From assembly GCA_030425205.1 (NCBI GenBank), contig JAUIAP010000009.1, positions 62,001-126,000 on the forward strand: a DNA stretch of 64,000 nucleotides, read 5' to 3'. The first letter of the stretch is position 1; each line of letters starts with the position of its first letter. Of this stretch, positions 17,098 through 26,500 are shown piece after piece. A model generated the notes under the pieces. The model was given only the letters and a program-made list of their open reading frames with translations, was not told the DNA's origin and ran no database searches. The position numbers and the translations under genes are program-made. The stretch comes from Anaerolineae bacterium (GTDB lineage Bacteria > Chloroflexota > Anaerolineae > Promineifilales > Promineifilaceae).

Positions 17098-17883
17098 ATG
17101 AAAAACATCATCATCACAGGCAGCACACGCGGGATCGGATTTGGTCTTGCACGGGAATTTTTGGAGCGCGGCTGTAATGTCGTGGTCAGCGGGCGCACAC
17201 AGGCAGGGGTTGATCAGGCATTGGCGCAGTTGAACAGCTATCGAGCTGAATCGATCGTTGGACAGCCGTGCGATATGACCGACTTGGAGCAGGTTGAGGC
17301 ATTGTGGGCGGCGGGGATTGAGAAATTCGGCCGAATTGACATCTGGATCAACAACGCGGGTCGCGGTCATCCCCAACAGCCGATCTGGGAAATTCCGGTC
17401 GACACCGTTCACGCCGTCTTCGATCTCGATGTCAATGGCCTCATCTATGGCTGTCGCGTGGCAATTGCCAACATGCTCAAACAGGGCGGCGGCTTTGTCT
17501 ACAACATGGAAGGGTTCGGCTCAGACGGGCGCACACGCGCTGGCATGGGCGTGTATGGCGCAAGTAAGGCAGCTGTCACCTATCTAACCAAAACCTTGAT
17601 CGTTGAGACAAAAGAAACCCCCGTCAAAGTCGGCTATCTCAGTCCCGGCATCGTCGCCACCGATTTTCTAAGCGACATGTATACAGATGATCCCGCCGCC
17701 TTTGAAAAGTCAAAACGCATCTTCAACATTCTGGCCGACAAGCCGGAAACGGTCACGCCCTATCTTGCTGAACAACTATTGGCAAACGAAAAACACGGCA
17801 AACGCATCGCATGGTTGACGACCCCGAAAATCATGAAGCGGTTCTTGACTGCGCCGTTTAACAAGCGTGATGTGTTCGCATAA
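17098..17883 (+). CDS. Short-chain dehydrogenase, chlorophyll b reductase (NOL/NYC1)-like
   Basis: A 261-residue classical SDR. Seen: cofactor loop TGSTRGIG (7-14), DIWINNAG (81-88), and catalytic Ser142, Tyr153 and Lys157 (YGASK). The pair DIWINNAG and GFGSDGR, with the opening ITGSTRGIGFGLAREFLERG, closely resembles plant and algal NOL/NYC1, which reduce the 7-formyl of chlorophyll b. General SDRs rarely have the G-x-G-S-D-G-R segment. Arg rather than Asp after the second strand (VVVSGR) suggests NADPH preference. It closes the co-directional run; a MITE-like element follows. The identification rests on motif recall, not a search. Confidence 0.75.
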   Translation: MKNIIITGSTRGIGFGLAREFLERGCNVVVSGRTQAGVDQALAQLNSYRAESIVGQPCDMTDLEQVEALWAAGIEKFGRIDIWINNAGRGHPQQPIWEIPVDTVHAVFDLDVNGLIYGCRVAIANMLKQGGGFVYNMEGFGSDGRTRAGMGVYGASKAAVTYLTKTLIVETKETPVKVGYLSPGIVATDFLSDMYTDDPAAFEKSKRIFNILADKPETVTPYLAEQLLANEKHGKRIAWLTTPKIMKRFLTAPFNKRDVFA

Positions 17884-17944
17884 GAAAAATGACACAGCGT
17901 TACATGGAGATCTGTATTCATCTCTTTTCTCTGTGAACTAATTG

Positions 17945-18054
17945 CAGCGTAAGGTAAGTCCTGTCATACCTGCGAAGGCAGGTATCCATTCTTTTCTAAG
18001 ACTGGATTCCCGCCTGCGCGGGAATGACCATGCCATAAAATTTACTTTACACTG
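17945..18054 (+). repeat. MITE-like element, copy 1
   Basis: About 110 bp with imperfect terminal inverted repeats (CAGCGTAAGGTAAG at the left, CTTTACACTG at the right) and two internal hairpins: ATACCTGC-GAAG-GCAGGTAT and ATTCCCGC-CTGC-GCGGGAAT. It is non-coding. Full copies lie at 32213-32323 (opposite orientation) and 54967-55075. Confidence 0.8.
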
Positions 18055-18074
18055 AACCAATGTGAAATTCACCT

Positions 18075-18971
18075 ATGATCTCAACCTTCCCCAAATCCGT
18101 CACCCTAATCGAAGTCGGCCCGCGTGACGGGCTACAAACACAGGAGAAGTATGTTCCTGTTGACCAAAAGATCGCGCTGATCGAGCGCACGATTGCGGCT
18201 GGGATAAAGCGTATTCAGGTCACCTCGTTTGTGCATCCGCGCCTTGTTCCGCAGATGGCCGATGCGGAAGCGGTTTGCGCGCGCTTACCAAAACAGGACG
18301 ATGTGCAGTTCAACGGGCTTGTCCTCAACGAGCGCGGGCTTGATCGCGCACACAAGGCGGGTCTCCAACATATCGACACAGGTGTACCCGCCAGCGAGAC
18401 GCTTAGCCAGAAAAACGCCAACAGTTCGATTGCGGAAGGGATGCAGCGCATGCGCGTCATCGTTGAGAGGGCCCACGCCTATGGCATGAGCGTGCGGGCG
18501 GGGGTGCAGACCGCGTTTGGTTGTGTCTACGAGGGCGCAATTCCCCAAGAGCGCGTTGTTGCGATGTGTGAACAATTTTTGGCGATGGGGGTCGATGAGT
18601 TGACGTTGGCTGATTCGGCCGGTTTGGGCAATCCATTGCAGATGAAGCAGATGCTACAAACGGTGCTGCCATTGGCGGGCGATGTTCCCGTCGTGCTCCA
18701 TTTGCATGATACACGCGGGATGGGGATTGCCAATATGTACGTGGCACTTGAATGTGGCGTACGTCACTTCGATACGTCGTTCGGCGGCTTGGGGGGATGC
18801 CCCTTTATTGAGGGGGCGAAGGGCAACATCGCCACAGAGGATAGCGTCTACATGCTCGATCAGTTGGGGATTGAAACGGGCGTTGACATTGCACAAGTCG
18901 GCGCAATTTCGCGTGATCTAGAGACGTTCTTGGGAAAAGAGTTGCCAGCGAAGCTGCATCATTTGGCTTAA
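18075..18971 (+). CDS. mvaB: Hydroxymethylglutaryl-CoA lyase
   Basis: A DRE-TIM barrel lyase of 298 residues that splits 3-hydroxy-3-methylglutaryl-CoA, or a close analogue, into acetoacetate and acetyl-CoA at the end of leucine and branched isoprenoid breakdown. Family marks: EVGPRDGLQ near residue 11, ASETLSQKNAN near 106, the metal-binding HLHDTRGMG near 208, and the signature GLGGCPF-x4-AKGN with the catalytic Cys near 238. Genes for the rest of leucine degradation are not adjacent. It is followed after 3 bases by the amidohydrolase gene, so the two are cotranscribed. Confidence 0.88.
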   Translation: MISTFPKSVTLIEVGPRDGLQTQEKYVPVDQKIALIERTIAAGIKRIQVTSFVHPRLVPQMADAEAVCARLPKQDDVQFNGLVLNERGLDRAHKAGLQHIDTGVPASETLSQKNANSSIAEGMQRMRVIVERAHAYGMSVRAGVQTAFGCVYEGAIPQERVVAMCEQFLAMGVDELTLADSAGLGNPLQMKQMLQTVLPLAGDVPVVLHLHDTRGMGIANMYVALECGVRHFDTSFGGLGGCPFIEGAKGNIATEDSVYMLDQLGIETGVDIAQVGAISRDLETFLGKELPAKLHHLA

Positions 18972-18974
18972 ATT

Positions 18975-20450
18975 ATGGATAAACAATACGACTTACTAAT
19001 TACAAATGTGAAGGTGGTTCGGCCGAATCACAGCGAACTTTACGACCACGATATTGCCGTAAAAGATGGCAAGATCGTCGCTGTTGGCGCAGATTTGGGA
19101 ACGGATGCCACAAAGATTATCGACGGAAAGGGACATCTCGCCTTTCCCGGCGCAATTGATGCCCATATGCACATTGGGATTTACCAGCCGCTCGACAAAG
19201 ATGCGGTCACCGAGAGCATGGCGGCAGCCAGCGGCGGGGTCACAACGGCGATGACCTACATCCGCACGGGCAGCTACTATCTCAATCAAGGTGGCTCATG
19301 GCGTGACTTTTTCCCAGAGGTACTCAAGTTATCTGAGGGCAACTACTATGTCGATTACGCCTATCATGTCTCACCCATCGAGAGCTTGCAGCTTGATGAA
19401 TTTGAGTACATGGCGGTTGAACAGGGTGCGCCCAACTTTGGTGAAGTGTTCATGTTTTACGGTTCACACGGCCTACATGGGCGTTCGGACGACCAGCGCA
19501 AATGGTTAATGCTGGCGGAGCATGACAACTACGACATCGGCCATTTCGATGCAATTTGTCGCGCTGCCGCCCAGCTACAGACGCAACATCCTGAGATCGC
19601 GCCCTATGTGCAGGTCAGTTGGCATTGTGAAACACCCGAACTGCTGCGTAAATATGAACCGCTGGCACAGAAGTCCGATCTCACAGGATTAGCAGCGTAC
19701 AGCGCGGCACGGCCACCCCATCAGGAGGCCACTGCTATCGCAACCGCCGCATCGCTCGTCTATCATGCAGGATTGACCCAATCCAATATCCTGCACATCA
19801 CGAGCCGCGCAGCGATGGATGCGGCACTGGCAGCACGCGCCACCTATCCAAGCGTCACGTTTGGCATGGAGGTGACGGCAGGACATTTGATTCTCGACTA
19901 TGAAAACTGTTCAGCGGGTGCGAAAGGGAAGGTCAATCCCCCCTTGCGCTCAGCCGATGATCGCGAGTACCTCTGGAAGCACGTGCTCGATGGCACAATC
20001 GAGTGGGTCATCACGAATCACGCCAACTGTCCACCAGACATGAAGTTAAACGCGGATGACCCTGAGAACATTTGGAAGGCACGGGCTGGGTTTGGTGGAA
20101 CGGAATATCTGCTGCCCGGTGTGTTTAGCGAAGGGACAAAACGGGGATTGTCGCCCAATCGGGTGGCAGAGTTGGTGGCGTGGACGCCTTCGCGGCGGAT
20201 GGGCGTTCTCAACAAGGGGGATATTGCGACGGGGTATTGTGCTGATATTGTGCTGCTTGATCCCAATGAGCAATGGACGATTCGTGGGGCAGATTCGCAT
20301 TCGACGCAGGCGTATACCCCATTTGAAGGGATTGAGGTGACGGGGCGTGTAAAGCAGACGTTTTTGCGCGGTGAGTTGGTATTTGACAATGGGGAAATTG
20401 TCGGGGAACGCAAGGGACGTTATGTGAGTCGGCCGACAAAGCCAGTCTGA
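18975..20450 (+). CDS. Atypical dihydropyrimidinase/hydantoinase-family amidohydrolase
   Basis: A 491-residue amidohydrolase with the cyclic amidohydrolase plan: HxH at residues 64-66 (DAHMHIG), later metal His at 217 (SWHCET) and 274 (LHITS), and the hallmark VNPPLRSADDREYLW. Two usual catalytic positions look changed. The lysine that is carboxylated to bridge the metals (family F-M-x-Y-K) is Gly163 (FMFYG), and the general-base Asp (family D-H-A) is Asn348 (ITNHAN). It may be a single-metal enzyme with altered chemistry, or not a hydrolase. Hydrolysis of a cyclic amide such as a maleimide or lactam would have suited a tetrapyrrole fragment, but these changes advise caution. Confidence 0.78.
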   Translation: MDKQYDLLITNVKVVRPNHSELYDHDIAVKDGKIVAVGADLGTDATKIIDGKGHLAFPGAIDAHMHIGIYQPLDKDAVTESMAAASGGVTTAMTYIRTGSYYLNQGGSWRDFFPEVLKLSEGNYYVDYAYHVSPIESLQLDEFEYMAVEQGAPNFGEVFMFYGSHGLHGRSDDQRKWLMLAEHDNYDIGHFDAICRAAAQLQTQHPEIAPYVQVSWHCETPELLRKYEPLAQKSDLTGLAAYSAARPPHQEATAIATAASLVYHAGLTQSNILHITSRAAMDAALAARATYPSVTFGMEVTAGHLILDYENCSAGAKGKVNPPLRSADDREYLWKHVLDGTIEWVITNHANCPPDMKLNADDPENIWKARAGFGGTEYLLPGVFSEGTKRGLSPNRVAELVAWTPSRRMGVLNKGDIATGYCADIVLLDPNEQWTIRGADSHSTQAYTPFEGIEVTGRVKQTFLRGELVFDNGEIVGERKGRYVSRPTKPV

Positions 20451-20494
20451 GGGAGTAGTCCGTTCGTGTCACGAAGTTTTCGCCGCAATGCGGG

Positions 20495-20555
20495 GCGTGA
20501 TGCGTGGTGCGTGGTACGTATCTAGGTCACGCACCACGCACTACGCACCACACAC
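20495..20555. repeat. Dispersed GCGTGGTGCG hairpin, copy 3
   Basis: Inverted repeat with left arm GGCGTGATGCGTGGTGCGTGG and right arm of CACGCACCACG/CACTACGCACCAC units, intergenic between the amidohydrolase and the acyl-CoA dehydrogenase-like gene. Confidence 0.8.
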
Positions 20556-20641
20556 TAAACTGGCGATAACCTAAATAACCAACCTATAGATGCAACCGCT
20601 TCTCAAAAATCAGCGTTTAGCGGATCAACGTGAAAGTAATT

Positions 20642-21916
20642 ATGACAACAAACAATAATCTCACAGGCACACAGTTTATTGAGCAGATGACACAGGCGGA
20701 GTGCGAACGAGCGCAACGGGTGGAGGCGATCTTGCCCGTGTTGCGAGAGGGGGCAATTTCGGCCGATTCCAATGCCCAATTCCACCCACCCCACAAACAA
20801 ACCTTGCTCAATGCGGGTCTGCTGGGATTGGTCGTTCCCACAGCGTATGGTGGTCTCGGTGGCACATTACGCGACTTGGCGGCGGCGACCTATGCAATGG
20901 GAACCGCCTGCCCTTCAACGGCACTCGCCTATTTTTTCCACAACAGCAGCATCTCACGCGGATTGCTGGCGTTAGAAGCGGCCGAAGCTGGCGACTTTAG
21001 CGATAGTGAACGCGAGACATTGCGCGCATTTGGCGAAAAAGTGTTGCACATGATGGGACGCGATGGCTTGCTGTTGGGCAACTTTGCCAGCGAATCGGCA
21101 AAATCGGCAAAATCGGCCGTTACAATTTCGACAACTGCAACCCCAACCGACGGCGGCTGGTTGCTCAACGGCGTTAAGGCGTTTGGCTGCAATACGGGGG
21201 TGGCCGATGCGTATTTGGTGGCGGCAAAGCTGGCGGACTATGAGACAGCGGAGGGGTTGGCACTGTTTATTGTCGATCAATCGGCCGCAGGTGTCAGTGA
21301 ACGCCCCGCATGGGACGCGATAGGAATGCGGGCAACGTCGAGTCACGGGATTGTGCTGGAGGATGTCTTTGTATCGGCCGAAAACGCCCTCACCATTCCC
21401 GGCGCATTTGTCCAAATGATGTCCTTTAGTCGCGGCTCGCTGCTCGGCAATCAACTCGCCATCTCCGCCATCTATCTCGGTGCAGCGCGGGCGGCATTTG
21501 ACCATGCGCTCGCCTATACGACCAAACTGACGTTCCGTGATACGGGCAAACCAATTGCCAGCAGTCCATTTCATCAGGAGTTGATCGGCAAGATTGCCGT
21601 TGACCTTGAAACGGCAACCTTATGGCTACGCCGTCAATTGGAATTAGAAACGTCAGAGCCACCGCTCAAGCCAAAAGATGATGTCATTATGCAATGGCGA
21701 TTGTGTAAGGGGGTTGTCAGCGAGGCCGCGATGCGCGTCGCACAGAACGCGCTCAAGATGTGTGGGACGAGCAACACGGGTAACAGCGGCGTTGTGGCAC
21801 GCATGTTGCGCGACATTACGATGGGGCTGGTGATGGCGTTTCCGATGGAGCGGGGACGGCTTGAAGCGGCAAAGATGATCGTTGAGGGGCGCGAGCAGGA
21901 TGTTTTTAGTGTTTAA
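20642..21916 (+). CDS. Acyl-CoA dehydrogenase-fold flavoprotein
   Basis: A 424-residue flavoprotein with the N-terminal helical (about 1-120), central beta (about 130-230) and C-terminal helical domains of the acyl-CoA dehydrogenase superfamily. The C-terminal segment MCGTSNTGNSGVVARMLRD takes the place of the region carrying the usual catalytic Glu. It looks more like the flavin monooxygenase branch (DszC/HpaB-like) or an atypical dehydrogenase than a standard fatty acyl-CoA enzyme. I chose the ATG at 20642; a GTG 12 bases upstream is possible. The aldehyde dehydrogenase gene follows by 24 bases, so the pair may oxidise one substrate in sequence. Confidence 0.78.
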   Translation: MTTNNNLTGTQFIEQMTQAECERAQRVEAILPVLREGAISADSNAQFHPPHKQTLLNAGLLGLVVPTAYGGLGGTLRDLAAATYAMGTACPSTALAYFFHNSSISRGLLALEAAEAGDFSDSERETLRAFGEKVLHMMGRDGLLLGNFASESAKSAKSAVTISTTATPTDGGWLLNGVKAFGCNTGVADAYLVAAKLADYETAEGLALFIVDQSAAGVSERPAWDAIGMRATSSHGIVLEDVFVSAENALTIPGAFVQMMSFSRGSLLGNQLAISAIYLGAARAAFDHALAYTTKLTFRDTGKPIASSPFHQELIGKIAVDLETATLWLRRQLELETSEPPLKPKDDVIMQWRLCKGVVSEAAMRVAQNALKMCGTSNTGNSGVVARMLRDITMGLVMAFPMERGRLEAAKMIVEGREQDVFSV

Positions 21917-21940
21917 CGGCGGAAGCACAAAGGAAGAGTC

Positions 21941-23398
21941 ATGAATTCAGTTACGATTGCACCACTACAAGATTACATCAATGGCGAGTTTGTCGAACCG
22001 ACTGTTGAGATGGGGAAGATGGTTCACAACGCGAACACGGGCGCGGTCATTGCGCCGATGCTGGCAACTTCGGCCGAAAACGTATCCCACGCCCTCAACA
22101 GCGCAGCCAGCGCACATACGAGCGGCATCTGGTCAAAAAAATCACTCGCAGAACGCGCTGCATGGCTCGACCAAGTTGCGGATGCGTTGCTGGCACAAGT
22201 CGATCAAATCGCGGCGGTCGAATCGACCAATACCGGCATTGTGATCAGCACCAGCGGCATGGTCAATCACATCTGCCATCTCGCATTTCGGGCAGCGGCT
22301 GGCGTGTTGCGTTCTGGCGCGCTCAATAAACGGATGGAGGGGCCACATGGCGATGTAGAAATTCTCGACAAGCCGCTCGGTGTCGCCGTCTGCATTGTGC
22401 CGTGGAATGCCCCCGCCGCCCTCGCCGCCCACAAGATCGCCAACGCTCTCGCCGCTGGTTGTCCAACCATTCTCAAGCCGAGTGAATACGCGCCTTACTC
22501 CTGTCAATTTCTCGCCCAAGCGATCGATGCGGTTGGCATACCAGCCGGCGTGTTCCAATTGGTTAATGGTGGCGCGGAAGTCGGCGCACGGCTTGTCGGC
22601 GATCAGCGAGTGCGCGCGGTTTCATTTACGGGTGGGTTAGGCGGGGGACGTGCCGTTGCGGCAGTGTGCGCGCACGACTTCAAATCGTTGCAATTGGAAT
22701 TGGGCGGAAATAACGCCATGGTCGTGCTGCCCGATGCCGATCTTGATGCGACGGCGGCCGGTGTGGTCGAGGGGATGACGACGTTAAACGGGCAGTGGTG
22801 TCGTGCGCTCGGCCGACTGATCGTGTCTGAACAGATAGCGGATGCGCTGCTTAACGCCATCCTCGACCAACTCGCAACGGTCAAGATGGGGAGTGCGCTC
22901 GATCCTGAATCCAAACTTGGCCCGCTTGTCCACGCTGGGCATCGCGCAACCATCCAGAAATCGGTTGATGAGTTGGTCGCACAAGGCGGCATCGCTCACG
23001 CGACCACCCCACGCCCCACGCACGATGAACTAGAGAATGGTTACTGGTTTGCACCGACGATCGTGACGGGAATTTCGGCCGAAAAAACCCGCGAAGAGAT
23101 TTTCGGTCCCGTCGCCGCACTCCACACCTATCGCACCATCGAAGAAGCGATTGAACTGGCAAACCAAACCCCTTACGGACTCGGCGGCTATGTCTATGGT
23201 GGTGACACCGAACAAGCGTTGGAAGTTGCCCGCCAAATCGACACGGGCGGCGTCAAGGTGAATGGGGTCAGCTTGATGGAGCTAAATGTCGATGCGCCGC
23301 GCCCGGCATGGGGGTTGAGTGGGTTTGGGGTGGAAGGAACGTTGGAAACGATGCGCGTCTTTCTCGGGCAGAGCGTGGTGGGGGTTGCTGGCGCGTAG
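21941..23398 (+). CDS. NAD(P)-dependent aldehyde dehydrogenase
   Basis: A 485-residue aldehyde dehydrogenase. The catalytic Glu lies in LELGGNNA (about residue 249) and the nucleophilic Cys in GQWCRA (about residue 284), with the usual EIFGPVAALHTYRTIEEAI segment near 385. Length and motifs are those of the class oxidising general aliphatic or aromatic aldehydes to acids; substrate is not predictable. It follows the flavoprotein by 24 bases and is the last gene before a bidirectional terminator, ending the same-strand run that began at the GntR gene. Confidence 0.92.
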   Translation: MNSVTIAPLQDYINGEFVEPTVEMGKMVHNANTGAVIAPMLATSAENVSHALNSAASAHTSGIWSKKSLAERAAWLDQVADALLAQVDQIAAVESTNTGIVISTSGMVNHICHLAFRAAAGVLRSGALNKRMEGPHGDVEILDKPLGVAVCIVPWNAPAALAAHKIANALAAGCPTILKPSEYAPYSCQFLAQAIDAVGIPAGVFQLVNGGAEVGARLVGDQRVRAVSFTGGLGGGRAVAAVCAHDFKSLQLELGGNNAMVVLPDADLDATAAGVVEGMTTLNGQWCRALGRLIVSEQIADALLNAILDQLATVKMGSALDPESKLGPLVHAGHRATIQKSVDELVAQGGIAHATTPRPTHDELENGYWFAPTIVTGISAEKTREEIFGPVAALHTYRTIEEAIELANQTPYGLGGYVYGGDTEQALEVARQIDTGGVKVNGVSLMELNVDAPRPAWGLSGFGVEGTLETMRVFLGQSVVGVAGA

Positions 23399-23442
23399 GG
23401 TCAAAACCACGCGCTTGTGCCAGACACATGAACTATACACCC

Positions 23443-23477
23443 AAAAAAACCGAGTTTCTGTCCGAAACTCGGTTTTT
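23443..23477. terminator. Bidirectional intrinsic terminator
   Basis: Nine-pair stem CCGAGTTTC/GAAACTCGG with a 5-base loop, seven A before and five T after. It lies between the convergent aldehyde dehydrogenase and giant-protein genes and serves both. Confidence 0.9.
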
Positions 23478-23522
23478 GAATGTCGAATACTTTACTAGAA
23501 ACTCAGCGTTGCTCGATGGAAG

Positions 23523-26500
23523 TTACTCCCAGTCAACCGCATAGTCGGCCACCCAATCATTGTTGCTATCATCACCATCATCGAGATAGCTCATGCCAAC
23601 AACTGCGCCAACTTGATAGCACCACGAGTCGCGCCACCAGCGACGGTTCCAATGGCGCCACGTGCGCGGGCTGCACCAGCCGACACCTGATGCAATCCAA
23701 AACTCACCTGTGAAGGCGAAACATCCATCCGCTTGATCATCTGGACAGACTTGATCAAGCGCACCCCCCCATCCCGTGTTGATCTGATCGCCGCGGGCGA
23801 CCTCTTCCATCGTCAGGGCGAGTGCGCCTTTGCCGCTGAGAACGTAGGCGAGCTTGGCGTGGGCAGAGCCGATGAGGGTGCCGCCTGTCGATTCGCCGCG
23901 GGATGAGCTGAAATCCCACAGCGCGACTTCAGCCGCTGCGGAAACCTCTAACACACCTAGTTCCAGAATGGGGAACGTGCCGTAGACATTGACATACCAA
24001 CCATCGCGGATGTTGGGAGCCGTTGGATCGGCATTGCCAAATTTACCTAGCAAGTCACCAAAACCAAACGCTGCGAGGGGGCTGTTTGGACTGACATTGA
24101 TCTCACCCATCAGAATGCGTCCGCCGAGTGGGTAGCTCGACACATCGAGCAGATCGTCGCCAAATGCGTTGAAAACCGCTTCGACATCCGCACCAAAGTA
24201 GTCGATTTTGATCGTCTCGTTGTTTTCCAACGTGTAGTTACCACTCCCAAACACGCCATTTAGGTGGGGGAATGAGAGCAATACCAACTCCAAATTTTCG
24301 ACATGCACGCCCCCTTCCGTCCGTTCAACGTTGTTGTCGTCATCGAACTTAACCTGAACATCAAAATCGGCAACGGGGCCAAGTCCGGGAATCAGGCTGA
24401 GAGCGATCAAGTCTGTCTCGACCCCTTGACCGTAGGCGTGGAGCAGGCCATCACGGTTGTAGCTCGCGCCGAGCCATGCCGCTTCGAGTAGTGTGAAGTC
24501 AACCTCCAGAAAGTCATCGTGGCCCGTCAACAAGAAGTGGGTTCCCATGGCGAGTTCTTCAAAGGTGAAGTCGAAGAAATCGGCCGAATTGATCACAACT
24601 TGTCCCGCAATACCATCGAGTGAGGTAGAGGCTTTGGATTGCAGCAAGTCACCCGAATCAAGTGGCGACAGACCATAGCAAGAGCGACCCGCGAGGCCGT
24701 CAATCTTCGGTTCGACGAGCGTGAACGTCTGTGAGATACCGTCTTCGGCCCAATCAGCCCAGATCGCTTCGATCAGTTGCTGAGGCGTTTGGCGCGCGTC
24801 GCCACAGACTGCGTGATTGTCTGCCAGCTCATCGTAGTGGAAGACCGCGAGCCAGTCGGCAACATCTGCCCGAATGTCGTCGTAGTTTTGATAGGGGCGT
24901 GTGGCATTTTCAGATTGGAAGTCGGGTAGGTTCATTGCCAGCGCGCGCACTGCCGCAGGGACAGCCGCGTAGCCGACAAAGATTCCAACATCGTCGATGG
25001 TGTCCACTTCGGCGAAGTCAAAGGTGATCGCGTAACCGATGTCACCATGTAGCAACGCCAATTGTTCGATCCCGTGTTGCTCTGGCAGGAAGTTGAAGTC
25101 CTTGAACACGCCGACGAGTGCGCCGCCCTCTGGATGAACCTGTAAGCGCATGCCATATTGCAGATCGTTGACACCCCCGTTGCGCGTTTGCCAATCCCAT
25201 GCGATGCCGGGATCGGTGATGAAATCCTTGAGATAGTCACCGGCATAGTTGAGAATGGCGGTTGGAGAGCTGCCAACGGGAAGATAGGCGGCAACCATAT
25301 CATCCAAATCTTCGATTGTTGGCTTGAGTGCGCCGAGTTGATCGATTGCCAGTTCGCCGTCGATCACAAGGAAGCCACAACCCGCTTGCTGCTGTTGCGC
25401 GCAGGCGTTGATCGTTTCGGCCGAAATTTCTCCCTCAGCCAATCCGTAGACGGCACGCAACGCCGCCATATCTAGCCCCAACATATTTGGCAGCGATGTG
25501 ACATCGCCCGGTTTACTGTAGCGTGGTGCGATGATGATGTTTTGTAGCGACTGCTCTAACCCGTTGATCTGTCCGGTGGGGGTAAACGGGAAGCTGCTTT
25601 CGATGAGATCGGCCGAACGTCCCGCCGTCAGCCAGTATGATTCGCTGTCCATAATCTTGCTTTGCCCCGCATCGCCGTTGGGCAACCATGCTGTTTGCAG
25701 TGGGACATAGACCTCATCCGCGGTGCTGCCGTGATAGCTCATCCCACGCACCAATGCAGTACCTGAAAACTGCACCACTTTTGCGTATGGGTTGTCATCG
25801 CCGTACAGTTCGGGATCGGTATTGACGAAACGCGCGTCTCCTTTGAGATATTGCGACAAATCCCAATAGTCATGATAGACCATGCCAGATTCAAGGGTTC
25901 CGTCAGCCGCACAACCGCTTGGGTCAAAGCCATCGATCTGCATTTTGGCCTCAATGTCGCTCGGATAGGGCAGAATCAACGCCATATCGAGGTCGCCGCG
26001 CATGTAGTTATCGAGAAATGCCCCGTTCATCCCCTCAATTTTGACAACAAAGTCGTTCATCGTGCGGTCGAGACTTGCGTCGGGTGTCAGCGCAAAGGTG
26101 CGGCTCATGCCACCGCGTCGCAAGTAGAGATCGAGCGCGGCATCAAATTGATCGCTCACAAAACAGCTATAGGCGAGGCTGTCCGTGTCGTTCACATCCG
26201 CACTGCGCGTGATGTTCAGACCGGGATCGTTGTTGTCATGTCTAGCCCAGACGACGAGTTCGGGATCGGTGTTGACCGAAACGGGCGCAATCATCAAATC
26301 AGCTTCAGCGTGCAGCGAGGTGAAGGATAACCAGCTTGGCTGCTCAGCGGTAAAGACGGGATGGTAGATGCGACCAGCTTGACCCAACTGCAACACGCCA
26401 GCTTCGCCAAAAATTGTCAGCCGCTTCAACGTCATATCGTTCACTTCGATCAAGTGACGCAGACGTGGCGGGCGAAAATCGCTGCTGGGCAAGAGCAACT

